The position numbers and the translations under genes were made by a program. From positions 1-64,000 of the forward strand of contig NZ_FOFF01000020.1 of assembly GCF_900110755.1 (NCBI RefSeq): a stretch of DNA of 64,000 bases. Direction: 5' to 3'. Within the stretch, counting starts at the first letter, position 1. Each line of letters starts with the position of its first letter. Shown here piece by piece: positions 8,416 through 16,061 of the stretch. Under the pieces are notes generated by a model. That model was not told where the DNA came from. It saw only the letters and a program-made list of their open reading frames with translations, and searched no databases. Source of the DNA: Streptomyces sp. yr375 (GTDB lineage Bacteria > Actinomycetota > Actinomycetes > Streptomycetales > Streptomycetaceae).

Positions 8416-8495
8416 GGTGCCCTGAGGCACCGGATCGCATCGATATAGGACTGCAACTGGCCCATGAATGGGGCCAGTTGGATGCGTCCGGTGCC
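8416..8495. terminator. Large composite stem-loop between convergent P450 and DinB genes
   Basis: 8426-8441 pairs with 8481-8495 (15 bp with one bulged T) and encloses a perfect 9-bp stem, AACTGGCCC (8455-8463) with GGGCCAGTT (8471-8479). A second choice exists: GGTGCC (8416-8421) pairs with the same GGCACC (8426-8431) used by the outer stem. The element lies between the 3' ends of two convergent genes, so a bidirectional terminator is the simplest reading. Confidence 0.55.
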
Positions 8496-8563
8496 CGGGG
8501 CGCACACGCCCGCGTTTGCGAAAGTCACGTGGTCGACGAGCGGGGCTGCTGGGTCGGCCGGCG

Positions 8564-9139
8564 TCAGCCCATGCTCTTCGAACCGTCCATGGACTCGCGG
8601 ATGATGTCGGCGTGACCCGCGTGCTGGGCGGTCTCGGCGACGATGTGCAGCAGGACCCGGCGGGCCGACCACTGCGCGCCGGGCTCGAACCACGGAGCCG
8701 ACGGCAGCGGGTGCGCCACGTCCAAGTCGGGCAGGGACACGACCAGTTCGTCGGTACGGCGCGCCACCTCGTCGTACTCCTTCAGCACACCCGCGAGCGT
8801 TTCGCCGGGCAGCATCCGGAAATTGTCGGCCCGTTTGGCGAAGTCCGCCTCGGTCATGCTGGTGAAGTCGGGCATCGCCGACCGGCCCGCCAGGATGAAG
8901 CCCACCCAGTTCTGTTCGACCGACGTGACGTGCTTGATCAGACCGCCGAGACACAGCTCGCTGGCGGTGCTCCGCTGCCCGACCTGTTCGTCGGTGAGGT
9001 CGCGGGTGGTGAAGCGCAGGAAGTGCCGCTGCTTGGCCAGCGCCTCCAGCAGGTCGGCGCGCTCGCCGGTGACGGTCTGGCCGAGGGGCGTGGAGTCCGT
9101 GGTGGAACCGGTGGTGGAGTCAGTCGTGGCGTCGCTCAT
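8564..9139 (-). CDS. DinB-like four-helix protein (DUF664 type)
   Basis: A 191-aa protein of the DinB/YfiT bundle family. The expected metal-site histidines are visible: KHVTSVEQNW in the second helix and LLHIVAETAQHAGHADIIRE near the C-terminus. Such proteins are thiol- or metal-dependent enzymes or stress proteins of mostly unknown substrate. The ATG at 9139 follows AAGAAGAGG; a longer reading to 9214 is less likely. The first ~20 residues are a Thr/Ser-rich low-complexity stretch. A perfect palindrome upstream suggests specific regulation. Confidence 0.85.
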   Translation of the reverse strand: MSDATTDSTTGSTTDSTPLGQTVTGERADLLEALAKQRHFLRFTTRDLTDEQVGQRSTASELCLGGLIKHVTSVEQNWVGFILAGRSAMPDFTSMTEADFAKRADNFRMLPGETLAGVLKEYDEVARRTDELVVSLPDLDVAHPLPSAPWFEPGAQWSARRVLLHIVAETAQHAGHADIIRESMDGSKSMG

Positions 9140-9228
9140 GGCCTCTTCTTCCGTTCTTCCGTGAAGGCTTGTGTGCCGCTTCTCTGCCGCTGTTCTTCCG
9201 CGGTCGAGTGACACGTTAGGAGCGATCG

Positions 9229-9245
9229 AGGTCAGATCCTGACCT
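9229..9245. promoter_or_regulatory. Perfect palindrome in the DinB-gene promoter region
   Basis: AGGTCAG-ATC-CTGACCT is a 7-bp perfect inverted repeat with a 3-nt spacer, 90 bp upstream of the DinB start. It falls in the gap after the SWIM gene. The only gene it can serve from this position is the DinB one. The cognate regulator is not in the window. Confidence 0.5.
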
Positions 9246-9271
9246 AAAGAAGCCCCTGAAGAAGCCTTGGT

Positions 9272-11080
9272 CTAGAGAGACTGCGAAACCGGCTCCCTGC
9301 TCGGCCCCCAGGCCGCCGCGCACAGCGATCGTTCGACCTCGGACGTGTAGACGGCGGCGGCCAGCCAGGCGCGGGCGAAGCGGTCCGTGTCGGCGGGGAG
9401 CAGCCGGCCGAACGCGTCGCGGGAGCGGTCCGCGGCGGCGGCCCGGAGGTCGTCGAGGAGGTCGCCCGCGGTGGTGAGACCGACGCGCCGCAGCCGTCCG
9501 CTGTCACCCGGCCCGCTGCCCGGGAAGGCGAGCACCCGGCGGCCCCCGGACACGGCCTGGTGCACGCGGCGGCGCAGGAGGTGCAGCGGGGCCTCGTCCG
9601 GCACGGGGGTGCGAGCGGGGGTGGGTGCGGGGACCGTCGTCCGCGTGGGCAGGTCGGCGTGTTGGAGGCGGTCCAGGCCGAGGTCCACCCGGGCGTCGGG
9701 CCGGGCGTCGGGGTGTCGGGCGGGGTGTTCGACGGCGAGCAGCAGCGCGCGGGGGAGTGGCCCCGGGGCGAGCCGGGCGATGATCCGCAGTCGGCTGCCC
9801 CGGGCGCCGGCCAGCAGCCGGAGGTTGTCGCGGTACGGGAGCGCCGGGTCCTCGTGGGCCATCGCCAGCCGGAGGGCGAGGCCGTCGCAGTCGGCCAGCA
9901 GACAGTCGCCCGTCGCCTCACGGACCGTGCCCGCGAGGGTGACGTCGAGGAAGAGCAGACCGTGGCCGCCGCCGTCCAGGGCGCGGGCGACCTGCTCGGC
10001 GACGGGCACCGCCCACAGCCGGTCCAGCGGCGCGGCGTTCCAGGCGGCGCCGGAGGCTCGTACCGCCCGGACCCCCGCCCCCGCGCCGAGCCGGCCCGTC
10101 GGCGAGACGGTCGCGCCGGAGACCGCGAGCCCCGCACGCGACAACTCGCGGTGGCTCAGGGCGGTGTCGCCGATGCGTACGGCGCGGTCGGCGGCGCCGG
10201 TCGCCCGGCCGGGGCCGCCCGGTGCCACGTCGGAGACCGTGTAGAGGCGGCCCTCGGCGTCGGCGGTCCAGGTGACCGCGCCCGCGTACCCGGTCGCCGT
10301 CAGGACGGGCTCGGAGAAGAGGCCGTACAGGCGCAACGAGCCGTCCGGGGTGTACGGCTGCCGTACGGTGCCGCGCAGTTCGGCGAGGTCGGGGCCGCTC
10401 GCGAACGGCAGCCGGTGCGCCACGCCGAGGACGGTGCGCAGGGCCTCCGCCAGCTCGGGCTGCCGGTAGGCGGGGTCGGCGGAGCGAGCCGCGCGTATCC
10501 CCGTGACCACGGAGATCGCCGAGGCGGCGGCCCGGGGGAGTCCCGCGAGTCGCGCGGTGTGCGCGGCGCGCAGCAGCTCCGCCTGGAGCACGGCACCGGA
10601 GCCGTCCGTACCGGCTTCGAGGACGGCGGCCGCCGCGTCGAACACGGCCTGCGCGGCGGCGAGTTGGGCCGGGGCGGCGGTCTCCGGTTCCGCCTCAGTC
10701 CCAGCCTCCGCCTCCGTCCTCGGGTTCTGCTCCGCCTCGGCTTCCGGGGAGGGCGCAGGGGGCGTGGGTGTGTTGTCGGTCGGTTCGTCGTCGGCGACCG
10801 GTGCGGCCGAGGCCGCCGCCGGGCGGTGCAGACAGTCGGGGGCGAGCAGACAACCGCAGCGGATTGCGTCCGCGCTGGTCACCGTACCGCCGGGCGCGTG
10901 GAGTTCGAGGTCGGTGTCGTCGTCGACGGCGATCCGTACGGTGTCGCCCTCGCGGACGACCGGACGCGCCGCCAGCTTGGCGATGCCCGCGTCCAGCCGC
11001 TTGCGTAGCCGGGGCGAGAGCGCCTCGACGAGCTCGGCGGTGACGGACGGAGCGACCGGAGGCAACAGTTCAGGGCTCAT
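9272..11080 (-). CDS. SWIM zinc-finger protein (YehQ-like)
   Basis: A 602-aa protein. The SWIM motif CxCx5CxH is clear at about residues 74-84 (CGCLLAPDCLH). It is followed by a Glu/Ala/Pro-rich linker (about 95-150) and a long C-terminal region of no recognised domain. SWIM domains bind nucleic acid or protein. It is the last gene of the five-gene operon, and its ATG overlaps the stop of the DUF5682-VWA gene by four bases (ATGA, 11077-11080). E. coli YehQ has the same motif and position in the yeh set. Confidence 0.85.
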   Translation of the reverse strand: MSPELLPPVAPSVTAELVEALSPRLRKRLDAGIAKLAARPVVREGDTVRIAVDDDTDLELHAPGGTVTSADAIRCGCLLAPDCLHRPAAASAAPVADDEPTDNTPTPPAPSPEAEAEQNPRTEAEAGTEAEPETAAPAQLAAAQAVFDAAAAVLEAGTDGSGAVLQAELLRAAHTARLAGLPRAAASAISVVTGIRAARSADPAYRQPELAEALRTVLGVAHRLPFASGPDLAELRGTVRQPYTPDGSLRLYGLFSEPVLTATGYAGAVTWTADAEGRLYTVSDVAPGGPGRATGAADRAVRIGDTALSHRELSRAGLAVSGATVSPTGRLGAGAGVRAVRASGAAWNAAPLDRLWAVPVAEQVARALDGGGHGLLFLDVTLAGTVREATGDCLLADCDGLALRLAMAHEDPALPYRDNLRLLAGARGSRLRIIARLAPGPLPRALLLAVEHPARHPDARPDARVDLGLDRLQHADLPTRTTVPAPTPARTPVPDEAPLHLLRRRVHQAVSGGRRVLAFPGSGPGDSGRLRRVGLTTAGDLLDDLRAAAADRSRDAFGRLLPADTDRFARAWLAAAVYTSEVERSLCAAAWGPSREPVSQSL

Positions 11081-14000
11081 GCGATCTTCTCCCCTACCCA
11101 GCGGGCGAGTTCGAGCGGGCTGAGGGCGGCGACGGGCATGCCCGCGGCGACGAGTCGGCCCGCGACGCCCGTGGAGTAGCGCGGCCTACCGGTGTCGTCG
11201 AGGCTCGCGCAGCCCAGGACGTGACAGCCCGCCCCGACCAGCGCGCGCACCTCGCCGAGCAGTCCGCCGAGCGGATAGCCCTCCTCGAAGTCGCTGACGA
11301 CCACGACGAGCGTCCGCGACGGCACGGTGACCAGCTCGCGCGCGTGCCGCAGCCCCGCCGCGATGTGCGTACCGCCTCCGATGCGCACCTCCAGGAGCAG
11401 CGACAACGGGTCCTCCACCTGTTCGGTGAGGTCGATGACCTCCGTGGAGAACGCCAGGAAGTGCGTGGACAGCGTCGGCACCCCGGCCAGCACCGAGGCC
11501 GTCAGCGCGGCCCACACCGTGGACGCCTCCATGGACCCCGACACGTCCGTGACGAGGATCAGCCGCCAGTCCGCGGCGCGCCGCGCCCGCGTACGGAACA
11601 CCGGACGCTCGGGGACGACCCGGACCGTGCCGTCGGGGCCGCGCCGCGCGGTCGCCAGGTTGGCGCGCAGCGTGCGGGACAGGTCGAGACCGCCGCCCGG
11701 ACGCCGGCTGGGGCGCGGCAGAGTCGTGCCGTGCAGGGCGGGGCGCAGCCGCGTGGCGAGCTGCCGGGTCAGCGCCTCGACCAGTCGCCGGACGAGCGGG
11801 CGCAGCGCGGCGAGCCGGGCCTCGGGCAGTCCGCCCGCGTGTTGCAGCACCGTGCGCAGCAGATCGACCGAGGGGCGCACACTGTCGGCGTCCAGCTCCG
11901 TGAGCACGTCCTTGCGGCCCGACGCGGCGGCCGCCGCCAGCACCTCCTCCCGGATGCCCGGCCCGAACAGCGCCGCCAGCTCCTGCGACCACTCCCGCAC
12001 CCCGGGATACGGCGCTTCCCGGCCGCCGCCGGCCCCCGGGCCCGTCAGATCCCCCCGGCTGCCCTCGCCGCGCCCGCTGCCGTACAGCTCGTCCAGTGCC
12101 GTCGCCAACGAGCGTGCGGACGAGGGGAGTTGGTCGCTGCGGCGGCCCAGCAGAAGCCGCCAGCGGTCGGCGGGGACGAGCAGGTGATCCTCGGTCGCGC
12201 AGCCCACGACGGCGTCAGACACGGGAACGGATATGGGGACGGGTGACTGTGTGTCGGCACCGGGTGCGGGTAGCAGGCCCAGTGACCGGAGGGTGGCGCG
12301 GGCCGCGAGGTCAGCCTGTGTCCAGGTGGCGAGTGCGGCCGGGTCGATGCCGTCGGTGTCGGTGACGGGCCCGGTGTCGAGGCGTTCCTCGACGGCCGCG
12401 AGGAGACGGTCGCGGGCGGCGGGGCTCAGCGTCTCGAAGCCGCCCCGCAGCGCGGGGAGCCGATCGAGGAACGCCCGGTCGGGCAGTTCCGAGACACGGT
12501 TGAGCAGGGGTTCGAGCGCGGGTGCCGCGGCTTCCAGCAGCGGGCCCGCGGCGGTCAGCAGACCGCTCAGCCGGGCGGTCAGCGCCGACCGGGCGTCGGG
12601 GTCGACGGCCCCGTCGACCCAGGAGGCGACGCGGTCGCCGAAGGCGCGCGCGTCCTCCTGCCCGAGCAGCACCCGGACGGCTCCGGCGGCGCCGCGCATC
12701 AGCGGGGAGCCGTCGGCGGCCAGCCGGGCGAGGGCGTCGGTGAGCCGGATGCCGCCCAACAGGTCGGCGCGGTGGGCGAGTTCGAGGAGCGAGTGAGCGT
12801 CGGCGGGGTCCTCGGACCCGGTCAGGCCGTCCACCTGCCGCACCGCCGCCGCGGTGAGCAGCTCGGCGACGGAGGCCGCCCGCGCCGTACGGTCCTCGTC
12901 GGCGTCGAGCCCCGGCACATGACCGGCCCGCAGACGGTCCGACAGGGCCAGCGCGGCGAGGAGTTCGGGCAGCGTGCCGGCCTGCGGGAGCACCTCGGCG
13001 ACGTCGTCGAGCCGCTCGTCCGCGAGCTGCGGCAGCCCGCACTCCGCGGCTTCCGCGAGCCCCCGCAGCACCTGCGCGGCCGTCGAGCCGCCCTCGTCGC
13101 GCTCCGCGCGCCGCCGTTCGCGCAGCAGGCCCTCGGCGGCCTGGGCCGCGGTGACTCCGCGCACGCCGGCCGCGGTCAGCATGGCCGCCGTCGCCGGCGT
13201 CCAGCGCACCTCCCAACGGGAGGTGAGGGCCTCGCCGCCGCCCGCGCCGACGACCTCCTTCGCCTCCGCGTACGGCACCCCGCACACCGTCAGCCGCCGC
13301 AACAGCAGTTCGCGACGCCGGTCGAGGTCGGACCGCAACGGGTCGAGCCGTAGGTCCCGGGCCGGGCCGGAGGCGTTCTCCGGCCCCGGCAGGCCCAGCG
13401 CGGCGGCCTCGGCCTCGACCGCCGGGGCGAGACCGCTGCGCGGCGCGCCCGGCGCGGGCCGGCCGGTACGCGTGCCGACGAGCACCCGCTCCATCGCCCG
13501 CGCCACGGCCCGCCCCCGCCCGTACGGCTCCCCCTGCGCGAGGACCGTCTGCACCGCCTCGACCAACTCGCCCCGGCCCGCCGCGGGCAGCCCGCGCAGC
13601 CTGGCGAGGTCCGAGGCGAGTCGGCTGATCTCCCGCGCGTCGGCCGGCCCGGACGGATGCCCGAGCCCCCGCAACTCCGCACACACCCGCACGGCCGCCC
13701 GCGTCAGCGCCTCCGCCAGCGCCGCGGGATCCCCCGCCGCCCGCACCACCATGTCCTGCCACTCGGGATCCCGGATCCCGGCCGGATACCCGGACCGCTC
13801 GTCCAGCAGGGCATAGGTATAGGGAATCAACGAGGTGCTCCACGCCCCCCGCCCCACCGCGCCGACGTCATGTCCGGTGAAGGACTCTTCTCCGGTGAAG
13901 GACGTTGCCGCGGTCAGGGCCGGTGCGTGGAAGGCGCCGGTCAGCACCGCGGCGCGTTCGCCGTCGGCGGTGCACTCGGCGATGCGGGAACGCATCCACT

Positions 14001-14829
14001 GCTCGCGGCGGAGGTCCAGTTCGGGTACGCCGCCGGAGGCCGCCGCGTCCGCGCGCAGCGCCCACCCCGTCAACAGGGCCGCCCGGCGCAGGGCCTCGGG
14101 CGGCGAGCCCGGGGCGGTGGCCTCGACCAGACGGTCCCACAGGTCGTCGCCGGGGCGGCCCGTGAGGCGGGCGCGGAGCGCGTCGGTGAGCCGGTGCGGA
14201 GCGCCGTGCTGCGTGCCGTCGCGGGCCTCGGACCAGGCCGGGTCCGCGAGGGGCAGGTCGCAGGCGACCACCGGGACGCCGTGCCGAGCCGCCCAGCGTA
14301 CGGCGGCCAGCTCGGGCGAGAAGTCGGCGAACGGATAGAACGCCGGGCCCCGCCCGTCACCGGGCGCGGCGGCGAGCGCGACCGGGGCCCGGGTCTCCTC
14401 GTGCCCGAGCCAGGGCAGCCACTCCTGCATCTCGGCCGGCAACTCGACGAGCACCACGTCCGGCCGCGCCTCGTCCAGCAGCGCGGGCACAGCAGCGGCC
14501 AGCGACGGCGCGTGATGCCGCACACCGATGAGGTACGGCCCGGCCGGGTCGGTGAGGGCGGCGAGGGCCTCGTCCGGGGATGCCGGGGAGCCCGGGGAGT
14601 TCGGGAAGTTCGGGAAGTCCGGGACGTCGGGGGAGCCCAGAGAGTCCGCGGAGCCCGGAGTGATCGGGCTCTCCGGAGATCCCGGAGAGCCTGGGAAGTC
14701 CGGGGATCCTGGAGAGTCCGGGAAGCCAGGAGTGATCGGGAAGTCCGGGGAGCCCGACGCGGCCGACGCGGACCGTGCTGACGGTGCGGCCGACGTGGAC
14801 GCCGCGGTGGGGTGGAGGGGCAGGGACAC
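11077..14829 (-). CDS. DUF5682 protein fused to a C-terminal VWA domain (YehM + YehP-like)
   Basis: A 1250-aa protein that joins two functions separate in E. coli. After a ~70-residue Pro/Gly/Ser/Asp leader comes the DUF5682 part, beginning YLIGVRHHAPSLAAAVPALL. The last ~165 residues form a von Willebrand A domain with an intact MIDAS start (LVTDVSGSMEAS) and later GGTHI and SDFEEG. The GTG at 14829 lies 5 nt after the stop of the AAA+ gene, so coupling is expected; longer readings overlap that gene. VWA partners of MoxR ATPases typically bind the client or deliver metal-dependent adhesion. Confidence 0.82.
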   Translation of the reverse strand: MSLPLHPTAASTSAAPSARSASAASGSPDFPITPGFPDSPGSPDFPGSPGSPESPITPGSADSLGSPDVPDFPNFPNSPGSPASPDEALAALTDPAGPYLIGVRHHAPSLAAAVPALLDEARPDVVLVELPAEMQEWLPWLGHEETRAPVALAAAPGDGRGPAFYPFADFSPELAAVRWAARHGVPVVACDLPLADPAWSEARDGTQHGAPHRLTDALRARLTGRPGDDLWDRLVEATAPGSPPEALRRAALLTGWALRADAAASGGVPELDLRREQWMRSRIAECTADGERAAVLTGAFHAPALTAATSFTGEESFTGHDVGAVGRGAWSTSLIPYTYALLDERSGYPAGIRDPEWQDMVVRAAGDPAALAEALTRAAVRVCAELRGLGHPSGPADAREISRLASDLARLRGLPAAGRGELVEAVQTVLAQGEPYGRGRAVARAMERVLVGTRTGRPAPGAPRSGLAPAVEAEAAALGLPGPENASGPARDLRLDPLRSDLDRRRELLLRRLTVCGVPYAEAKEVVGAGGGEALTSRWEVRWTPATAAMLTAAGVRGVTAAQAAEGLLRERRRAERDEGGSTAAQVLRGLAEAAECGLPQLADERLDDVAEVLPQAGTLPELLAALALSDRLRAGHVPGLDADEDRTARAASVAELLTAAAVRQVDGLTGSEDPADAHSLLELAHRADLLGGIRLTDALARLAADGSPLMRGAAGAVRVLLGQEDARAFGDRVASWVDGAVDPDARSALTARLSGLLTAAGPLLEAAAPALEPLLNRVSELPDRAFLDRLPALRGGFETLSPAARDRLLAAVEERLDTGPVTDTDGIDPAALATWTQADLAARATLRSLGLLPAPGADTQSPVPISVPVSDAVVGCATEDHLLVPADRWRLLLGRRSDQLPSSARSLATALDELYGSGRGEGSRGDLTGPGAGGGREAPYPGVREWSQELAALFGPGIREEVLAAAAASGRKDVLTELDADSVRPSVDLLRTVLQHAGGLPEARLAALRPLVRRLVEALTRQLATRLRPALHGTTLPRPSRRPGGGLDLSRTLRANLATARRGPDGTVRVVPERPVFRTRARRAADWRLILVTDVSGSMEASTVWAALTASVLAGVPTLSTHFLAFSTEVIDLTEQVEDPLSLLLEVRIGGGTHIAAGLRHARELVTVPSRTLVVVVSDFEEGYPLGGLLGEVRALVGAGCHVLGCASLDDTGRPRYSTGVAGRLVAAGMPVAALSPLELARWVGEKIA
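14585..14760 (-). repeat. Short codon repeats coding a Gly/Ser/Asp/Phe-Pro leader
   Basis: About 175 nt of GGGAAGTCC/GGGGAGCCC-like 9-nt units encode tandem (G/D)-(S/F)-P triplets at the N-terminus of the DUF5682-VWA protein. It looks like a recently expanded, probably disordered tether. The segment is open in other frames as well, so it generates false reading frames. Confidence 0.7.
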
Positions 14830-14834
14830 GGCCG

Positions 14835-16061
14835 TCAGCCCTCCAGTACCGTGCGCAGGTCCCACAGGGTGCGCCAGGTTGCCGAACCCTGCTCGGCGCG
14901 GCGGCGTACGGGGCCGTCCCAGTAGCCGCGCAGGCGGGCCGCGTCGGCCGGGTCGTCCTTGCGGACCACGCCGAGCAGGTGGCCCGGCAGCAGTCCCAGC
15001 ACGTCACGGTCGCCGGGGAAGTACGCCGCCGCGAGTGCCAGCGCGCCCGCGACGGACACGGCCTCCGCGGTGGACATCACCGTGGACGGCCGCTCCACCT
15101 CCCAGCCCTCCGCCGACCGGCCCTCCCGCAGATCGCGGAACGCGGTGACCAGGGCCTCCAACACGGCGTCGTCGACCTGGAAAGGCGCACCGGCCCGCTC
15201 CACCGAGGCCCGCGCCTGACTGCGCACGAGCGCGGTCTCCGCGTCGAGGTCCGGAATCGGGCCGACCGTCTCGAAGTTGAAGCGGCGCTTGAGGGCCGCG
15301 GACATCTCCGAGACGCCCTTGTCGCGCAGGTTGGCCGTGGCGATCAGGTTGAAGCCGGGCGCGGCATGCGCCAACGCGTCGTCCGTGCCCGCCAGTTCGG
15401 GTACGGCGATGCGTCGCTCCGACAGCAGTGAGACCAACGCGTCCTGCACCTCGGGCAGACACCGCGTGACCTCCTCGACCCGGGCGATGCCGCCCCGGGA
15501 CATGGCGGTCAGCACTGGCGACGCCACCAGCGCCTGCCGGCTCGGCCCCTGCGCCAGCAACAGGGCGTAGTTCCAGCCGTACTTGAGCTGGTCCTCCGTC
15601 GTACCCGCCGTGCCCTGCACGACCAGACCGCTGGTGCCGCACACGGCGGTGGACAGCAGCTCGGACAGCATCGACTTGGCGGTACCGGGCTCGCCGACGA
15701 GCAGCAGCCCGCGCTCCCCGGCCAGCGTGACCACACACCGCTCCACCAGCGCCCGGTCCCCGACGAACTTGCCCTCCACCACCAGCCGCCCCGGCACCCC
15801 CTCGGGCACGTCGACGCCCTCGGGCAGTTTCAGGGCACGGCCGTCGCTGCCCATGACGAACGTGACGACGGCACGCGGGGTGAGCCGCCAGGCGGGCGGG
15901 CGCGGCCCGGCGTCGTACGCGGCGAGGAAGGCCAGCTCGGTGGCGTACCGCTCCTCGGGCGGGACGATCTGCCGGACGGGGGTGGGGGAGGTGGGCGTGG
16001 TGGACCGGACGGTCGTGGTCATCGGCGCGCGTTCTTCCAGGTGAGGCGGGACGGTGGTCAT
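14835..16061 (-). CDS. MoxR-type AAA+ ATPase (YehL subfamily)
   Basis: A 408-aa AAA+ protein with Walker A GEPGTAKS (123-130) and the conserved MoxR context (LLLVGEPGTAKSMLSELL; ATANLRDKGVSEMSAALKRRFNFE, giving sensor 1 and the arginine finger). The Walker B position reads GIARVEEV (191-198) rather than hhhhDE, so Asp is replaced while Glu is kept. MoxR ATPases act as chaperone-like motors for VWA partners, and here the VWA gene follows directly. The ATG overlaps the upstream stop (ATGA, 16058-16061); a second ATG at 16022 is possible. Confidence 0.88.
   Translation of the reverse strand: MTTVPPHLEERAPMTTTVRSTTPTSPTPVRQIVPPEERYATELAFLAAYDAGPRPPAWRLTPRAVVTFVMGSDGRALKLPEGVDVPEGVPGRLVVEGKFVGDRALVERCVVTLAGERGLLLVGEPGTAKSMLSELLSTAVCGTSGLVVQGTAGTTEDQLKYGWNYALLLAQGPSRQALVASPVLTAMSRGGIARVEEVTRCLPEVQDALVSLLSERRIAVPELAGTDDALAHAAPGFNLIATANLRDKGVSEMSAALKRRFNFETVGPIPDLDAETALVRSQARASVERAGAPFQVDDAVLEALVTAFRDLREGRSAEGWEVERPSTVMSTAEAVSVAGALALAAAYFPGDRDVLGLLPGHLLGVVRKDDPADAARLRGYWDGPVRRRAEQGSATWRTLWDLRTVLEG

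Noticed and set aside
8468..9211. 247-aa + strand frame opposite the DinB gene
   Set aside because: No Shine-Dalgarno and no domain; the opposite strand encodes a DinB-type protein with its histidines in place.
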